DNA from: Lotus japonicus
Taxonomy: Eukaryota; Streptophyta; Magnoliopsida; Fabales; Fabaceae
Length of the DNA stretch: 64,000 nucleotides
Assembly: GCF_012489685.1 (NCBI RefSeq)
Contig: NC_080044.1
Location: forward strand, 32,357,021-32,421,020
Reading direction: 5' to 3'
A program made the translations under genes and the position numbers. Each line of letters opens with the position of its first letter. Position 1 is the first letter of the stretch. Positions 33,747 through 44,240 of the stretch are shown piece by piece. The notes under the pieces are model-generated. The model saw nothing but the letters and a program-made list of their open reading frames with translations, was not told where the DNA came from and did not search any database.

Positions 33747-34139
33747 CTAGAATGAAGGATCCCTCCTCATTCTTCTGCACTCCTGGCGCTGCTCTGACCT
33801 ATCCTTCTCCAGACGCTCCAGTACATGCTGGATGTTGCTGAGCCTGTCCTTTAGCTCATCCCTCTCCAGAATCTCTTCTGAAGTCTTGAGCTTCTCTTCC
33901 AAGATTTCTTTTTCTTCCAGCAGCTTGAGTTCAAGCCGGCTGAGTTCTTGCACCTCCTCCACGAAGGCAAGAAATTCCTTCAGGTCTCTCTCCAACTCTG
34001 GACGCAGGTCCTCTTCCAGCAGTGTCCGTGTCAGCTCCGCGATGGTAGTTGCACCCTCTGGATGCCTGATGTTAAGGAACAAGTCCTCTTCAAAGGCCTT
34101 CTTCCTCAGCTCTTCTAGTGCTACGATGTATGATGCCAT
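33747..34139 (-). CDS. Antisense coiled-coil ORF inside the SIRE-like element
   Basis: 130 residues on the strand opposite to gag-pol. Begins MASYIVALEELRKKAFEED; the rest is charged and helical with Leu/Glu/Lys heptad-like spacing (VEEVQELSRLELKLLEEKE, DRLSNIQHVLERLEKD), so a coiled coil is likely. On its own strand it has a TATA box (34193-34200) about 54 bases upstream, ATG after an A-run, and AATAAA at 33715-33720 just past the stop. The codon structure and flanking signals make a chance frame less likely than for the other antisense ORFs here. No known enzyme domain; function unknown. Possibly a captured host or element-encoded regulator. Confidence 0.6.
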   Translation of the reverse strand: MASYIVALEELRKKAFEEDLFLNIRHPEGATTIAELTRTLLEEDLRPELERDLKEFLAFVEEVQELSRLELKLLEEKEILEEKLKTSEEILERDELKDRLSNIQHVLERLEKDRSEQRQECRRMRRDPSF

Positions 34140-34930
34140 TTTTTTTTACTGAAAATTGTTCGAGGTGTGAAGCTTACCTTTCTCTCCAACGCTTTATATA
34201 GGCTTCACTTTCTCTCTAAAAGTTAATGCTCCTACGGTTTCTCGAGGTTAAGTTCTTGGTAACTGACCCTTCTCTTTACTCCCTTGACCGGTGGTAAACG
34301 TTCTTCTCTTGCATTAACTCTTCTCTTTATTTCGCCTAACTCTGATTCTTGCATCGTTTTCATTTCCTTTAAACTTAGACCTTCTCTAAGGGGGAGTACC
34401 TTATACTTCAAGCTAAGTTTTTCACACCCCAAGCTTTTTGCTTATGACAAAAAGGGGGAGTAAACCCAGTTTTTGATGTGTAAGATGTGTTAGTGTGAAT
34501 TATTTTTCTTTTGGAGATTTTAAGAGTTCCACCTTCATGACCATAGATGTGTCACTGGGCAAATACAAGGAATACATTTCACTTCTTCTGAAGTGATTAT
34601 AAGTTGACTCTGATACCCAAGACTCTGATACCTTGTCCATGACTCTGATTACTTATGCGCTCTGATTACTCGATTTTCATCTATGTCATAAGTTTTTCAC
34701 TCTGAACTCTTATATTATTTAGCTCAGAATCTAGACTTTACTAACGTTTTCATCAAGTATTAGATTCAGGGGGAGCTAAGCTCAGAATCAAGCAGTGACT
34801 TGAATTCAGAATGAGCAAGATAAACTATTCACATCAGGATAAGTATTATTCTATATCTCTAAACTCTGAGTGAATTCAGTTTAATGTTTAAGAATTGTTC
34901 ATCAAAAATCTTAGTTTTGTCATCATCAAA
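34140..34930. other. SIRE-like 3' noncoding region
   Basis: Contains several 'aaagggggagt' purine runs (34389, 34452, 34770) that resemble the polypurine tract, and repeated 'actctgatt' motifs. No further ORF credible. Confidence 0.5.
34193..34200 (-). promoter_or_regulatory. Candidate TATA box of the antisense ORF
   Basis: Reads CCTATATAAAGC on the minus strand, 54 bases before the antisense ATG at 34139. It suggests an independent Pol II promoter opposing the retroelement transcript. Confidence 0.5.
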
Positions 34931-34941
34931 AAGGGGGAGAT
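34931..34941 (+). promoter_or_regulatory. Polypurine tract
   Basis: AAGGGGGAGA run ending directly at the 3' LTR (TGTAAG at 34942), the plus-strand primer of reverse transcription. Confidence 0.9.
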
Positions 34942-36148
34942 TGTAAGATCAAGTTTTGATCTAGTAGTACAACTCTATGTTTTGATGATTACAAGTTAAC
35001 CTTTTGATATGAACAATTGTGGTACTCTAACGTGTTTTTCTGAGTGTGCTATTTACAGGCTCTGACCTCAACTCAATCTCACACAAATCAGAAGCACTGT
35101 GTATAAAGAGTGACCCAAGCAACGCTTTCGCATTCACCATGTTCAGTATGAACAGTGGAAAAGCTTCAGAAGTTCTGAAGTTATACAAACTCTGATGTGG
35201 ACTCAGTCACTAGAAGTTCTGAAGATCCAGAAAGTCTGATAACCAAGAAACACTAAAGGCTCAGATGTTCTGATGGTGTAGAAGACTCTGAAGATCCAGA
35301 AGCTGAATAGTGGAAACTCTGAAGTCCAGAAGCAAGAAACTATGAAGGCCATGTTCTTCCCTCTGAGTTCAGAATCAGAAGATACAATGGTCAGAGGATC
35401 TGTGCTTTCCCTCTGACTCTGATCAACCGGCTTCACAAGTTCCAATATGAAGCATTCCCCTGATCAGAAGTCTCCTAGGTTTAAAGGTCGCGTCGCTATC
35501 CAAGTACAAAAGCTACTGTACCTTCCTGACGACCTACCTAACGTTCTCAGCCACAGCAGAAGCTGGATTTTCCAGAACTGCCCTCCAACGGTAGCATTTC
35601 CCATGCATCGCTCAACCCTAATCCTTGGAGTATATAAAGAGGCTGAGGACTGAAAGAAACGGCTAGAAGCAATACATACGCGCAAGACATATTTAAAATC
35701 TTCTAAGTTTTCTTTCATCTGAAATTCATTGAGTTTACTATTAGCTTTTTAGAAGCAAATCTCTTGTAAACAATTCTTTGATAAACAGTTTGTTTAGTTC
35801 CTTTAGGAGATCAAGGTTGATCGGATCCTAGAGAAGACTAAGAGAGTGAATCTTAGTGTGAGCTAAGTCAGTGTAATTGTTAGTCACTTGTAGGTTTCAA
35901 GTGCAGTTGTAACTCTTACCTGATTAGTGGATTGCCTTCATTCTAAGAAGGAAGAAATCACCTTAACGGGTGGACTGGAGTAGCTTGAGTGATTTATCAA
36001 GTGAACCAGGATAAAATCCTTGTGTGCTTTTCTATCTCTTTTCTTTAGCACTTAAGTTCTCGAAAGATTTGTCTAAATCTTTAAGGTGGAAGTTTTATAT
36101 TGAAAACGTTATTCAAACCCCCCCTTTCTACCGTTTTTCATACCTTCA
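34942..36148 (+). repeat. 3' LTR of the SIRE-like element
   Basis: 1207 bp, the same length as the 5' LTR. By eye I see three substitutions between the two: in 'gaaactctgaagg', 'gctgaagactg' and 'ctaccattttt' of the 5' copy. Confidence 0.95.
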
Positions 36149-36153
36149 AGTGC

Positions 36154-38090
36154 GAGTCGTCTGCACACTTGCCTTATGGCGAGCGTGTCCAGAATAGGCT
36201 AATTTCGCTTTAGAGCAACGTTTTAAGTGAGATTTCGAATCCTTGGAAAATTTAAAGATTCTCTTTATTTTTCCTTCGACCAGCGTTTCATTTCGGAACT
36301 CTGGACTGTACGCACGATAGTATTTACTTTTCGGAAGTTCGCCGACGCTAATTTCTTTGCTTCGAAACCCTAGATTCGAGCAATGGATGAAGACTTTTTC
36401 TATTCGGGACTACTAACGAAGTTTCCGTCCGCATTGCCAGATTTGTTTCGACGTTTTCAATCTTTTTCCAGTACAAAGTTTTGTCGTTTGAGCATCACAG
36501 CAAAAAGTAGTTTTTCGGGACAGACTAACTTACACCGCCTTTCGGATTTTAGATATCGTTTTTCCCAAATCTTAGATATTTGTTTTGAGTTCTGAAATTC
36601 TGACGCCAGAATCTCTCTTAGAATTCCTCGGTGATCGTGCTGCAAAAATCGGAATTGCGAAATTTTCATTTTCCCGCGATTTCGCCTGCCTATAAATAGC
36701 TAAAGTTTCAAAAATATCTCCACAAACACCACACAAGGCCGCGAGTTTGAGGAGCTTGGGGGAGAAGAAGATTTTCGCGAAAACTTGACCAATCTTCGTG
36801 CAGTTCGTCCCTACTTCTAGGTATCGAGGTAACTAGCATGAATCCTACCTCTGATTACTGTTTCTGTTGCGTTTCTGAAGTCGTTTCTGTGCTCACAGTT
36901 TTGAGCTTTTTCTAAAATTGTCTGATTTCTTCGATTTCTTGCTTGGGTTATGTTCTCTAGGTTCCCAAGAGCCTAAAACCTCTGTCAGTAAACGCTGATT
37001 GTGATTCAGTTGATAAGGATCTGAAAAACTGATTCAAAACCCTTTTTGTCTCACATTTCGAAACTTTATTGTCAAAAAGCTGTAATCTGACTTCGTGCCT
37101 TTAGGATTTGTTGTCACGGATGTCATGAGGATCAATGCTTTCAAATTTGTTTTCAGAACTGATAACTTTGAAGTTTTGAGCCTTTATTTTGGACCAAAAT
37201 GCCCCTGGATAGCCGTATTTCGACCCGATTGTCCGAAAATTGTTCTGACAGTTTCTTTGCCTTAGTTTTACCCTAAAACTACCTTGTGAATTGATTTGAT
37301 CGAAGAAAAAGAGCCGGAGCTCTTTTTCCTTTGAGGCTGTGGGTTATTTCCTTGGGGGGGGAGTTTTTCGTTTTCGAAAACTTGTCTTTTCATACCCGGA
37401 TGTCGTATTCTGAAGCTTTAATGCTTTGTCTATCGTTTATGTATTGTAATGCGATCGAACTAATCGAGTTTGTGTGGATTCTGCTTTGTTTTTCCTCCGA
37501 GGTTCAGTTGAAGGAACTTTGGAAGTTTCAAGGCATTCCTGTGAAGGAGATTTGATTTGTGAAGCTGGATCAGCTCGAGGTTAGGGCAACTTACATATAT
37601 TAGCTATGATTGCATGATAGGCGTCGATAAATTCGACTTATGCTTTATCTGATGTTGTTTATGATGATGATTTATTGTTATGATTGTTTTCATAACTTAT
37701 GATATTGATGATGTGTTGAATTGAGCGTTTTGACGCAACTTCGGAGTGGAGATTCATTGATCTGGTGATCTTTGATATTTTGGGTTGGATGAACAACCCT
37801 AGGCAAGTTCAAACGAGGGGTTTGAGACTTAGTCATTTGCTGGTATTCGTTGGAATTCTTAGACTTTCTCCGGGAAACTTCTTTTGGGTGGTTGGTTTTC
37901 GGAAAACCTAGAATGAATAGAATTTCGAAAACTAGAGACTTTGGGAGGCTTAGACTTTGAGAAATAAACTCATAACCTGACTAATTCAATTCGAAACGTT
38001 TTTACTAAATGAATAATCATAGGAGAATTGGAGGGGAAAATATTTACGAAAGACGGGGAAAAGTCGACTTTTGTTGTGGGTTTGGAGAGT
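36154..38090 (+). repeat. Inner gypsy LTR, 5' part continued after the copia insertion
   Basis: Matches 40494-42420 in inverse orientation over its length, with many small differences. Noncoding. It contains 'cctataaatagc' (about 36689-36700), a plausible TATA box of the gypsy LTR, and the outer LTR has the matching 'ctatttatag' near 41871. Confidence 0.8.
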
Positions 38091-38169
38091 TTTGGAATTG
38101 GGAAAGCCACTAAGGTGAGCTATGGTGATGATTGAAAGTCACCGAGTACTCTAGTACTCTTGGGAGTGT

Positions 38170-38640
38170 TGTGGAGCCGTGTTGTATTGACCGACACCTA
38201 GTGCTCTGGTAGTTTGGGCTGTGTTGTATTGACCGACACTAGACCCTTGTGTATTCTTGTTGGTGGAGTTGTGTTGTATTGACCGACACTAACTCCGAGT
38301 TGTGTTGTATTGACCGACACTAACTCATGGGTTTGTTGAGATTGGGTTGTGAGCTAAACACTTTCGTGGTAAGGGCGATTCGTTGTTTGGCTAACCATAT
38401 TGCATCAATCGGGTGAATAACGGGAATGGTTCACCTGTGCATATCATGGTGAATAACGGGAATGGTTCACCTTGCATAAATGATGAATAACGGGAATGGT
38501 TCATCATATGGTGAATAACGGAAATGGTTCACCAAGGATGAATAACGGGAATGGTTCATCCAGGATGAATAACGGGAATGGTTCACCCATAGTGAAGAAC
38601 GGGAATGCTTCACTTGTGGCGAACGGGAACGCGTCACAAA
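38170..38640. repeat. Minisatellite pair in the inner LTR
   Basis: Inverse counterparts of the arrays at 25086-25685: 'gtgttgtattgaccgacact' copies at about 38185-38330, then 'gaataacgggaatggttca' copies at about 38410-38610. Copy number differs slightly between the two LTRs. Confidence 0.8.
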
Positions 38641-38833
38641 TCCGGATTCATGATTGCATATCACGCATACATTCATTCTGACTTGAATTGTGTGCTGGTT
38701 GTTTATTGAAGCAATGTTAGAGCCATAACATGCTAGGATTGTTTATATATACATATATCTATACCCCTATCACATGTTGAGTGTATATCTACGTATTTTT
38801 GTGAGTTGACCCTAGCGCCTTGACTTTGGTTGC

Positions 38834-40020
38834 ATGTTTGTGTTTGGGCGGTCGGCCTGCTGCCAGATGTCGATGGCCGACTGGTTTTCGATGGTCTCTC
38901 CCTCGGGGGGGATCAGGTTTGAGCTCGTCGATCGTGCTGCCCCCACCGCTTGGGTGATTGATGTCCCTGGTCACCGAGCGACGTACAGGGGAAGGGTCAT
39001 GGAGGACCGGACGGATGAGCGAGGACGCTTGACGAGAGGAGTGCTATGGCGTATGGAGCTGAGTTTTGACTTGCCGCCCTCAGTTCACTGTGGACCAGGC
39101 ACTGGTCATGCACCACCTGCACCACTTCCGACTTCACCTTCTGTTGAGGAGGACCCGGCGGAGACCGAGCCTGCTGTTGCTGCACCTGTTGCGCCACCTC
39201 CTGCTACTGCCATCGATCCTACCGACGTGGCGTCGTCCTCTAGGCTTGTGCGGCCGAAGAGGGAGTCCGTCGTCCCATCTGCCTCACGTCTCTTTTCTTT
39301 CTCTTCACTGCACGGCTACCGTGTGGACCCCTTGATGAGGGTGGTGGAGGAGGATGTACTTACAGGAGAGGTAGATGTGGAGACCGGCTCGACTAGGGGG
39401 ATCAGGTTTGAGCTCGTCGATCGTGCTGCCCCACCGCTTGGGTGATTGATGTCCCTGGTCACCGAGCGACGTACAGGGGAAGGGTCATGGAGGACCGGAC
39501 GGATGAGCGAGGACGCTTGACGAGAGGAGTGCTATGGCGTATGGAGCTGAGTTTTGACTTGCCGCCCTCAGTTCACTGTGGACCAGGCACTGGTCATGCA
39601 CCACCTGCACCACCTCCGACTTCACCTTCTGTTGAGGAGGACCCGGCGGAGACCGAGCCTGCTGTTGCTGCACCTGTTGCGCCACCTCCTGCTACTGCCA
39701 TCGATCCTACCGACGTGGCGTCGTCCTCTAGGCTTGTGCGGCCGAAGAGGGAGTCCGTCGTCCCATCTGCCTCACGTCTCTTTTCTTTCTCTTCACTGCA
39801 CGGCTACCGTGTGGACCCCTTGATGAGGGTGGTGGAGGAGGATGTACTTACAGGAGAGGTAGATGTGGAGACCGGCTCGACTAGGACGGTGCGCAGGACA
39901 GTTAGGAGGGAGGTCGTGGACTTGGACACCGAGATGATTACGGTGGATTCCGATTCTGACTCCGAGAGCAGTGGGGAGAGCTACTCGCCGAGCAGCGATG
40001 AGGAGGAGGAGGATCTGTGA
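38834..40020 (+). pseudogene. LTR-embedded reading frame (inner copy), internally duplicated
   Basis: Starts MFVFGRSACCQMSMADW and continues PSGGIRFELVDRAAP, VMEDRTDERGRLTRGVLWRM, a Pro/Ala-rich stretch, SRLFSFSSLHGYRVDP and an acidic Asp/Ser/Glu tail ending SSDEEEEDL. A 488-bp tandem duplication repeats the middle; a one-base difference in a C-run puts the second copy in another frame, so the full frame is broken. The outer LTR copy (24595-24873) conserves the first blocks without the duplication. Not a gag-pol domain. Whether it was ever translated is unknown. Confidence 0.45.
38912..39887. repeat. 488-bp tandem duplication inside the inner LTR
   Basis: The block starting 'atcaggtttgagctcgtcga' at 38912 recurs at 39401 and the two run almost identically to 'gagaccggctcgactagg'. 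Only a few differences are visible (one C lost, one base in 'accacttccg/accacctccg'), so the duplication is recent. It is absent from the outer LTR. Confidence 0.92.
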
Positions 40021-42575
40021 GCTGAGCTGGGAGGGTAGGTTAGGCTAGCGTCATTTTTTGTGTAGAGCTCTGATCGTCAGTTTCTTTTTGGGACAGGGTA
40101 GGTTCCGATGTGGTGGCTTTTTGTGTGGTTCTTCTGAGGAGGATCACAGAGAGTCTGTCAGAGTATAGGGGTCTTTCTTTCAGGCCATTTTTGAGTGCCG
40201 ACTTTCTCTTGGATAACTGTAATTTTGATACTTTTACTTACAGTGCTGGTTTGTATATATTTGCCTGCGGGCTTACTACCTTGGAGTCACTACGTGTACG
40301 CGTGACGGGACAGTGCAGCTGAGGCTGTACATTTGTATATGTTGTATATCGGTTAGTTTAGTTGTTGGGTTTTGTCTTTATTTCCTTTATCGCTTTTATT
40401 TAAAGGAATCAATCGGAAAAAAAAATTTACCTGTTTTCCGCGTAAAGTTTATTTTTGGTTACTAAAGTGACACCTGGAAATCGGGGTGTTACAAAAACCC
40501 ACAACAGAAGTCGACTTTTCCCCGTCTTTCGTAAATATTTTCCCCTTCGGTTTTCCTATGCTTAAACGTTAATAAAAATTGTTTCGAATTGAATTAGTCA
40601 AGTTATGAGTTTATTTCTCAAAGTCTAAGTTTCCCAAGTCTTTATTTTTCGAAAGTCTAATCATTCTAAGTTTCCATAGACCAACCACCCAAAAGATATT
40701 TCCCGGGGAAAGTCTAAGAATTCCAACGAATACCAACGAATGGCTAAGTCTCAAACCCCAAGTTTGGACTTGCCTAGGGTTGTTTATCCAACCCGAAACA
40801 TCAAAGATCACCAGATCAATGAATCCCCACTCCGAAGTCGCGTCAAAACGCACAATTCAATAACATCTCAACATCATCAGTTATAGAAAACATCATAACA
40901 TCAGTTCATCAACATAATCAACATCAAAGTAAAGCATAAGTAGAATTCATCGACGCCTATCATGCAGTCATAGCTAATAGTAAGTTGCCCTAACCTCGAG
41001 CTGCTCCAGCCTCGTGTTCTAAATCTCCTTCACACAAATGCTCTGAAACTCCCAAAGTTCCTTCAACTGAACCTCGGAGAAAAAACAAAGCAGAATCCAA
41101 ACAAAATCGATTAGTTCGATCACAATACAACACATTAACGATAGACAAAGCATTAAAGCTTCAGAATACATCAATCGGATGCGAAAAGACAAGTTTTTGA
41201 AAACGAAAACTCCCCCCCATCACTACAAGCTCTCGGCCAAAAAGGAAAAAGAGCTCCGGCTCTTTTTCTTCGATCAAATCTATTTACAAGGTAGTTTTAG
41301 GGTAAAACTAAGGCAAAGAAACTGTCGGAACAATTTTCGGACAATCGGATCAAAATACGACCGTTCAGGGGCATTTTGGTCCAAAATAAAAGCTCAAAAC
41401 CTCAAAGTTATCAGTTCGGAAAACAAATTTGACAGCAATGATCCTAACGACATCCGTGACAACAAATCCTAAAGGCACGAAGTCAGATTACGACTTTTCG
41501 ACAGTAAAGTTTCGAAATGTGCGACAAAAAGGTTTTGAATCAGTTTTTCAGATCCTGGACAACTCATCACAATCGGCGAATACTGACGGAGGTTTTAGAC
41601 TCTTGGGCACGTAAGGAAGATAACCTAAGCGAGAAATCAGGAAAAACGGACAGTTTTACAAAAAGCTCAAAACTGTGAGCACATAAACGACTACAGAAAC
41701 GCAGTAGAAACAGTAATCAGAGGTAAGAATCAAGCTAGTTACCTCGATACCTTGAAGTAGGAACGAACTGCGCGAAGATCGGTCGAGTTTCGGCAAAAAT
41801 CTCCTCTCCCTCTCCTCTCCCTAACTCGCGGCCTCTTTGGAGCAAATGAGGAGATATTTTGCTTTTTCGACTATTTATAGACAGGTGAAATCGTGGGAAA
41901 ATGAAAATTTCGCGATTCCGATTTTTGCAGCACGTTCACCGATGAATTCTAAGAGAGATTCTAGCGTCAGAATTCCAGAACTCAAAACAAATCTCAGACA
42001 TTTAGGAAAAACGATATCTAAAATCGCAAAAGCGGTGTAAGTCAATTTGTCCCGAAAAACTACTTTTTGCTGTGATGCTCAAACGACAAAACTTCCTTCT
42101 GAAGAAAGATTGGAAACGTCGAAACAAATCTGGCAACGCGGACGGAAACTTCGTTAGAAGTCCCGAATAGAAAAAGTCTTCATCCAGCGCTTGAATTTAG
42201 GGTTTCCAAGCAAAGAAATTAGCGTCGTCGAACATCCGAAAAGTGAATACTATCGTGCGTACAGTCCAGAGTTCTGAAATGAAACGCTGGTCGAAGGAAA
42301 AATAAAGAGAACCTTTAAATTTTCCAAGGATTCGAAATCTCACTTAATACGTTGCTCTAAAAGCGAAATAGCCTATTCTAGACACGCTCGCCATAAGGCA
42401 GGTGTGCAGACGACTCGCACTAACTCCTACAACAACTACGCAACATTCCTCAAGCAATTCCTGAACTTTCTTCTTCATTACTCTTCCTCAAACATCAAAC
42501 TCCCGTCACGCTTACACTAATTCTACGCGTGAGTCGGAAATTATCTTTTTCTGAAAATCCAGGTCTTACAGTATC

Positions 42576-43060
42576 AGAACCTACCAGTAAAGGGTTTGTT
42601 TTTCCAACTTGAGTTTGAATCCCCCTCACCTCTTTTTTCAAGTTCTGATTATAATTAGTGATGTGTCACGGCACGTAGATCCTAAGGTGGCATTGCTAGT
42701 GTCAATAAAGCTCATTTCGTTAATTTTTTAACGTCAAAGTGACGGAGGGGCAGACAGTGCACATTTTTGAAACATTGAGGGTAGAAGCGTCGACAAAAAT
42801 AGAGTAGGGGTAAAATTTGCACAAACTTAAAACATCAGGGGCCAAAAGTGTTTTTTAGCCTAATTTTAAATTACTTTGTCAATAATTTTCCTGAACTTAT
42901 TACTAATAACTAATGCTTTTATTACTAATAACTAATGTTGTCAATAGTTTTAAATTCATTATCTGATATAATTACTAGTATAAAATCTTAATTGTTTAAA
43001 ATAGTTTTTTAGTAAAAATAAATAGTATTACAATTAATGCAAATCAATGCACAATATTTA
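42576..43060. other. Intergenic between the LTR stack and the defensin-like gene
   Basis: Unassigned AT-rich sequence; no open frame or element end recognised. Confidence 0.4.
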
Positions 43061-43067
43061 CTGGATC

Positions 43068-43075
43068 TATAAATA
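43068..43075 (+). promoter_or_regulatory. TATA box of the defensin-like gene
   Basis: TATAAATA lies 68 bases before the start codon, an ideal plant spacing. Confidence 0.65.
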
Positions 43076-43135
43076 GCACATAAAAAACAATGCAAATATA
43101 TCCAAGAAATAAACTTGACAAAGAATTTCACCCTG

Positions 43136-43588
43136 ATGGCTAGCCACCTCAAAAATTCATTTAATTTCTCTGCCTTCCTGATTTTAGTTTTCATTGGTTA
43201 GTCTTTCTTTTAATATTTTTTTGATGCTAAAACATATATTATTTGAATTCCCACTAACCGTTTTCTTTATTATATAGTGCAATCAACAGTGGAAGGAGAA
43301 ACATTATGCGAACAAATTGTGGGTAAATGTGAATCGTCGAAGGTAGCATGTCCTGAGCATTGTGTGGCGTTGTGGGGGAAGAAGTTCAAAGCGGGGATTT
43401 GTGATGTCTATAACGTATGCAGCTGTGTTTTCTATTGCAATCCCCCACCTCCAAAGATGTGCACCATAGAATTGGGACGTTGCAGCTCTCATTGCAAGTC
43501 AGGTTGTGCTTCAAATTATAACCATGGTCAGGGGTATTGTAATGCAAAATACGGCCTCGATTTGTGTATTTGCAAATATAATTGTTGA
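43136..43588 (+). CDS. Secreted double-domain defensin-like protein, two exons
   Basis: Exon 1 43136-43196 and exon 2 43278-43588 join in phase (G|TG) to 123 residues. Exon 1 encodes a signal peptide (NSFNFSAFLILVFIV); the intron right after it is typical of plant DEFL and nodule cysteine-rich genes. The mature part has 16 cysteines as two 8-Cys modules: the first from LCEQIVGKC to CSCVFYC, the second from MCTIELGRC to CICKYNC, separated by the Pro-rich linker NPPPPK. Each module ends with the CxC...C arrangement of the cysteine-stabilised alpha-beta fold. Probably a secreted antimicrobial or signalling peptide; plant two-domain DEFL proteins are known. The role here (defence, seed, reproduction or nodule) cannot be told. 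Confidence 0.88.
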
Positions 43589-44240
43589 GGTTGAATTTCA
43601 GATTTGAACCTACAAACTCCTAGTTGCATTGGATAAACCAAGACAGTAGTGTTGCAAGTATTTTCACAAATATAATTGTGGAACCGAATTGAATCTAATC
43701 CTCCTTCAAACTTGTTTGGGTGGCATTTAATAATATTTTTCGAACATTTATTTTTTAATCCGTTGTGCTAAAGTGTTAACAAATTTTATGGATGTGTTAA
43801 TATTCAGAAAAAGAGTTTGACACCAGTATTAAATCTACAGTTCAATAACTATGTGCTAACAATGTAAACAAGTTTTACCTTGAGAATGCACCCCCTCACA
43901 GGATTTTGTTATTACTGATATGTTAGTTTTATTTTAACATCTTAATCTCTCTCTCTTAAACTTTCTATCTTCAAAACTCTTTGTTGTTTCTGCATGGGTG
44001 GCCGCCACGCCGCCCTCCCTCTCGGCGCGGAGGAAACCCTCTTTCTCCTTCAGTGTCTCTTTCTCAACCTCCTTTCTCCGTCTTCTGGCGCTTATCTGGA
44101 GTTTTATTTGTATCGCCATGCTCTCATTCTCATTCCACTTCCCGAATTTGATGTCACCCTTCACTTCCCTTTCTCTTGGACCACCAAATCCAGTGCTTCC
44201 TTCCTCTCTCCGAGTTGCTGCAACACCGGGTCTCTATTGG
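43589..44240. other. Downstream spacer, nothing firm
   Basis: Contains a short CT/GC-rich patch (about 43990-44230) with overlapping open frames on both strands that look like chance, perhaps the relic of a leader. No family recognised. Confidence 0.3.

Larger units (their letters stand above)
25915..36153 (+). mobile_element. SIRE/Maximus-like Ty1/copia retrotransposon, full length
   Basis: Full-length element 25920-36148 (10,229 bp) with 5-bp target duplications AGTGC at 25915-25919 and 36149-36153. Order: LTR, tRNA-Met primer-binding site, gag, protease-integrase-RT-RNase H (the Ty1/copia order), a third ORF, an antisense ORF, polypurine tract, LTR. Long gag with zinc knuckle, an extra ORF after pol, and a long 3' noncoding tract are typical of plant sireviruses. 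LTR identity indicates a recent insertion, but the coding region has defects (see gag and pol). Confidence 0.95.
25766..40493 (+). mobile_element. Inner gypsy solo LTR (plus), carrying a SIRE-like insertion
   Basis: Begins TGTAAGACCTGG at 25766 and ends GGGGTGTTACA at 40493, flanked by perfect 5-bp duplications AAAAC at 25761-25765 and 40494-40498. After removing the copia element (25920-36148) and one copy of its target duplication, the LTR is about 4.49 kb. It is longer than the outer copy partly because of a 488-bp tandem duplication (38912-39887). Because it lies in opposite orientation inside a relative, the region looks like a large interrupted inverted repeat. Confidence 0.88.
24205..42570 (-). 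mobile_element. Outer gypsy solo LTR (minus), split by a nested insertion
   Basis: On the minus strand it begins TGTAAGACCTGG (at 42570) and ends GGGGTGTTACA (at 24205). The two pieces, 24205-25765 and 40499-42570, sum to about 3.6 kb and each matches, in inverse orientation, the corresponding part of the inner LTR. Perfect 5-bp duplications GTATC lie at 24200-24204 and 42571-42575. No internal gag-pol is present, so it is a solo LTR left by LTR-LTR recombination. Ends match chromovirus Tekay/Del-type LTRs, which are typically several kb long. Confidence 0.85.

Noticed and set aside
25766..42570. A giant DNA transposon with 2-kb terminal inverted repeats (25766-38090 against 40494-42570)
   Set aside because: The inverse homology is explained better by two solo LTRs of one family in opposite orientation, each with its own perfect 5-bp target duplication; the outer copy also matches inside the supposed transposon and to its left.
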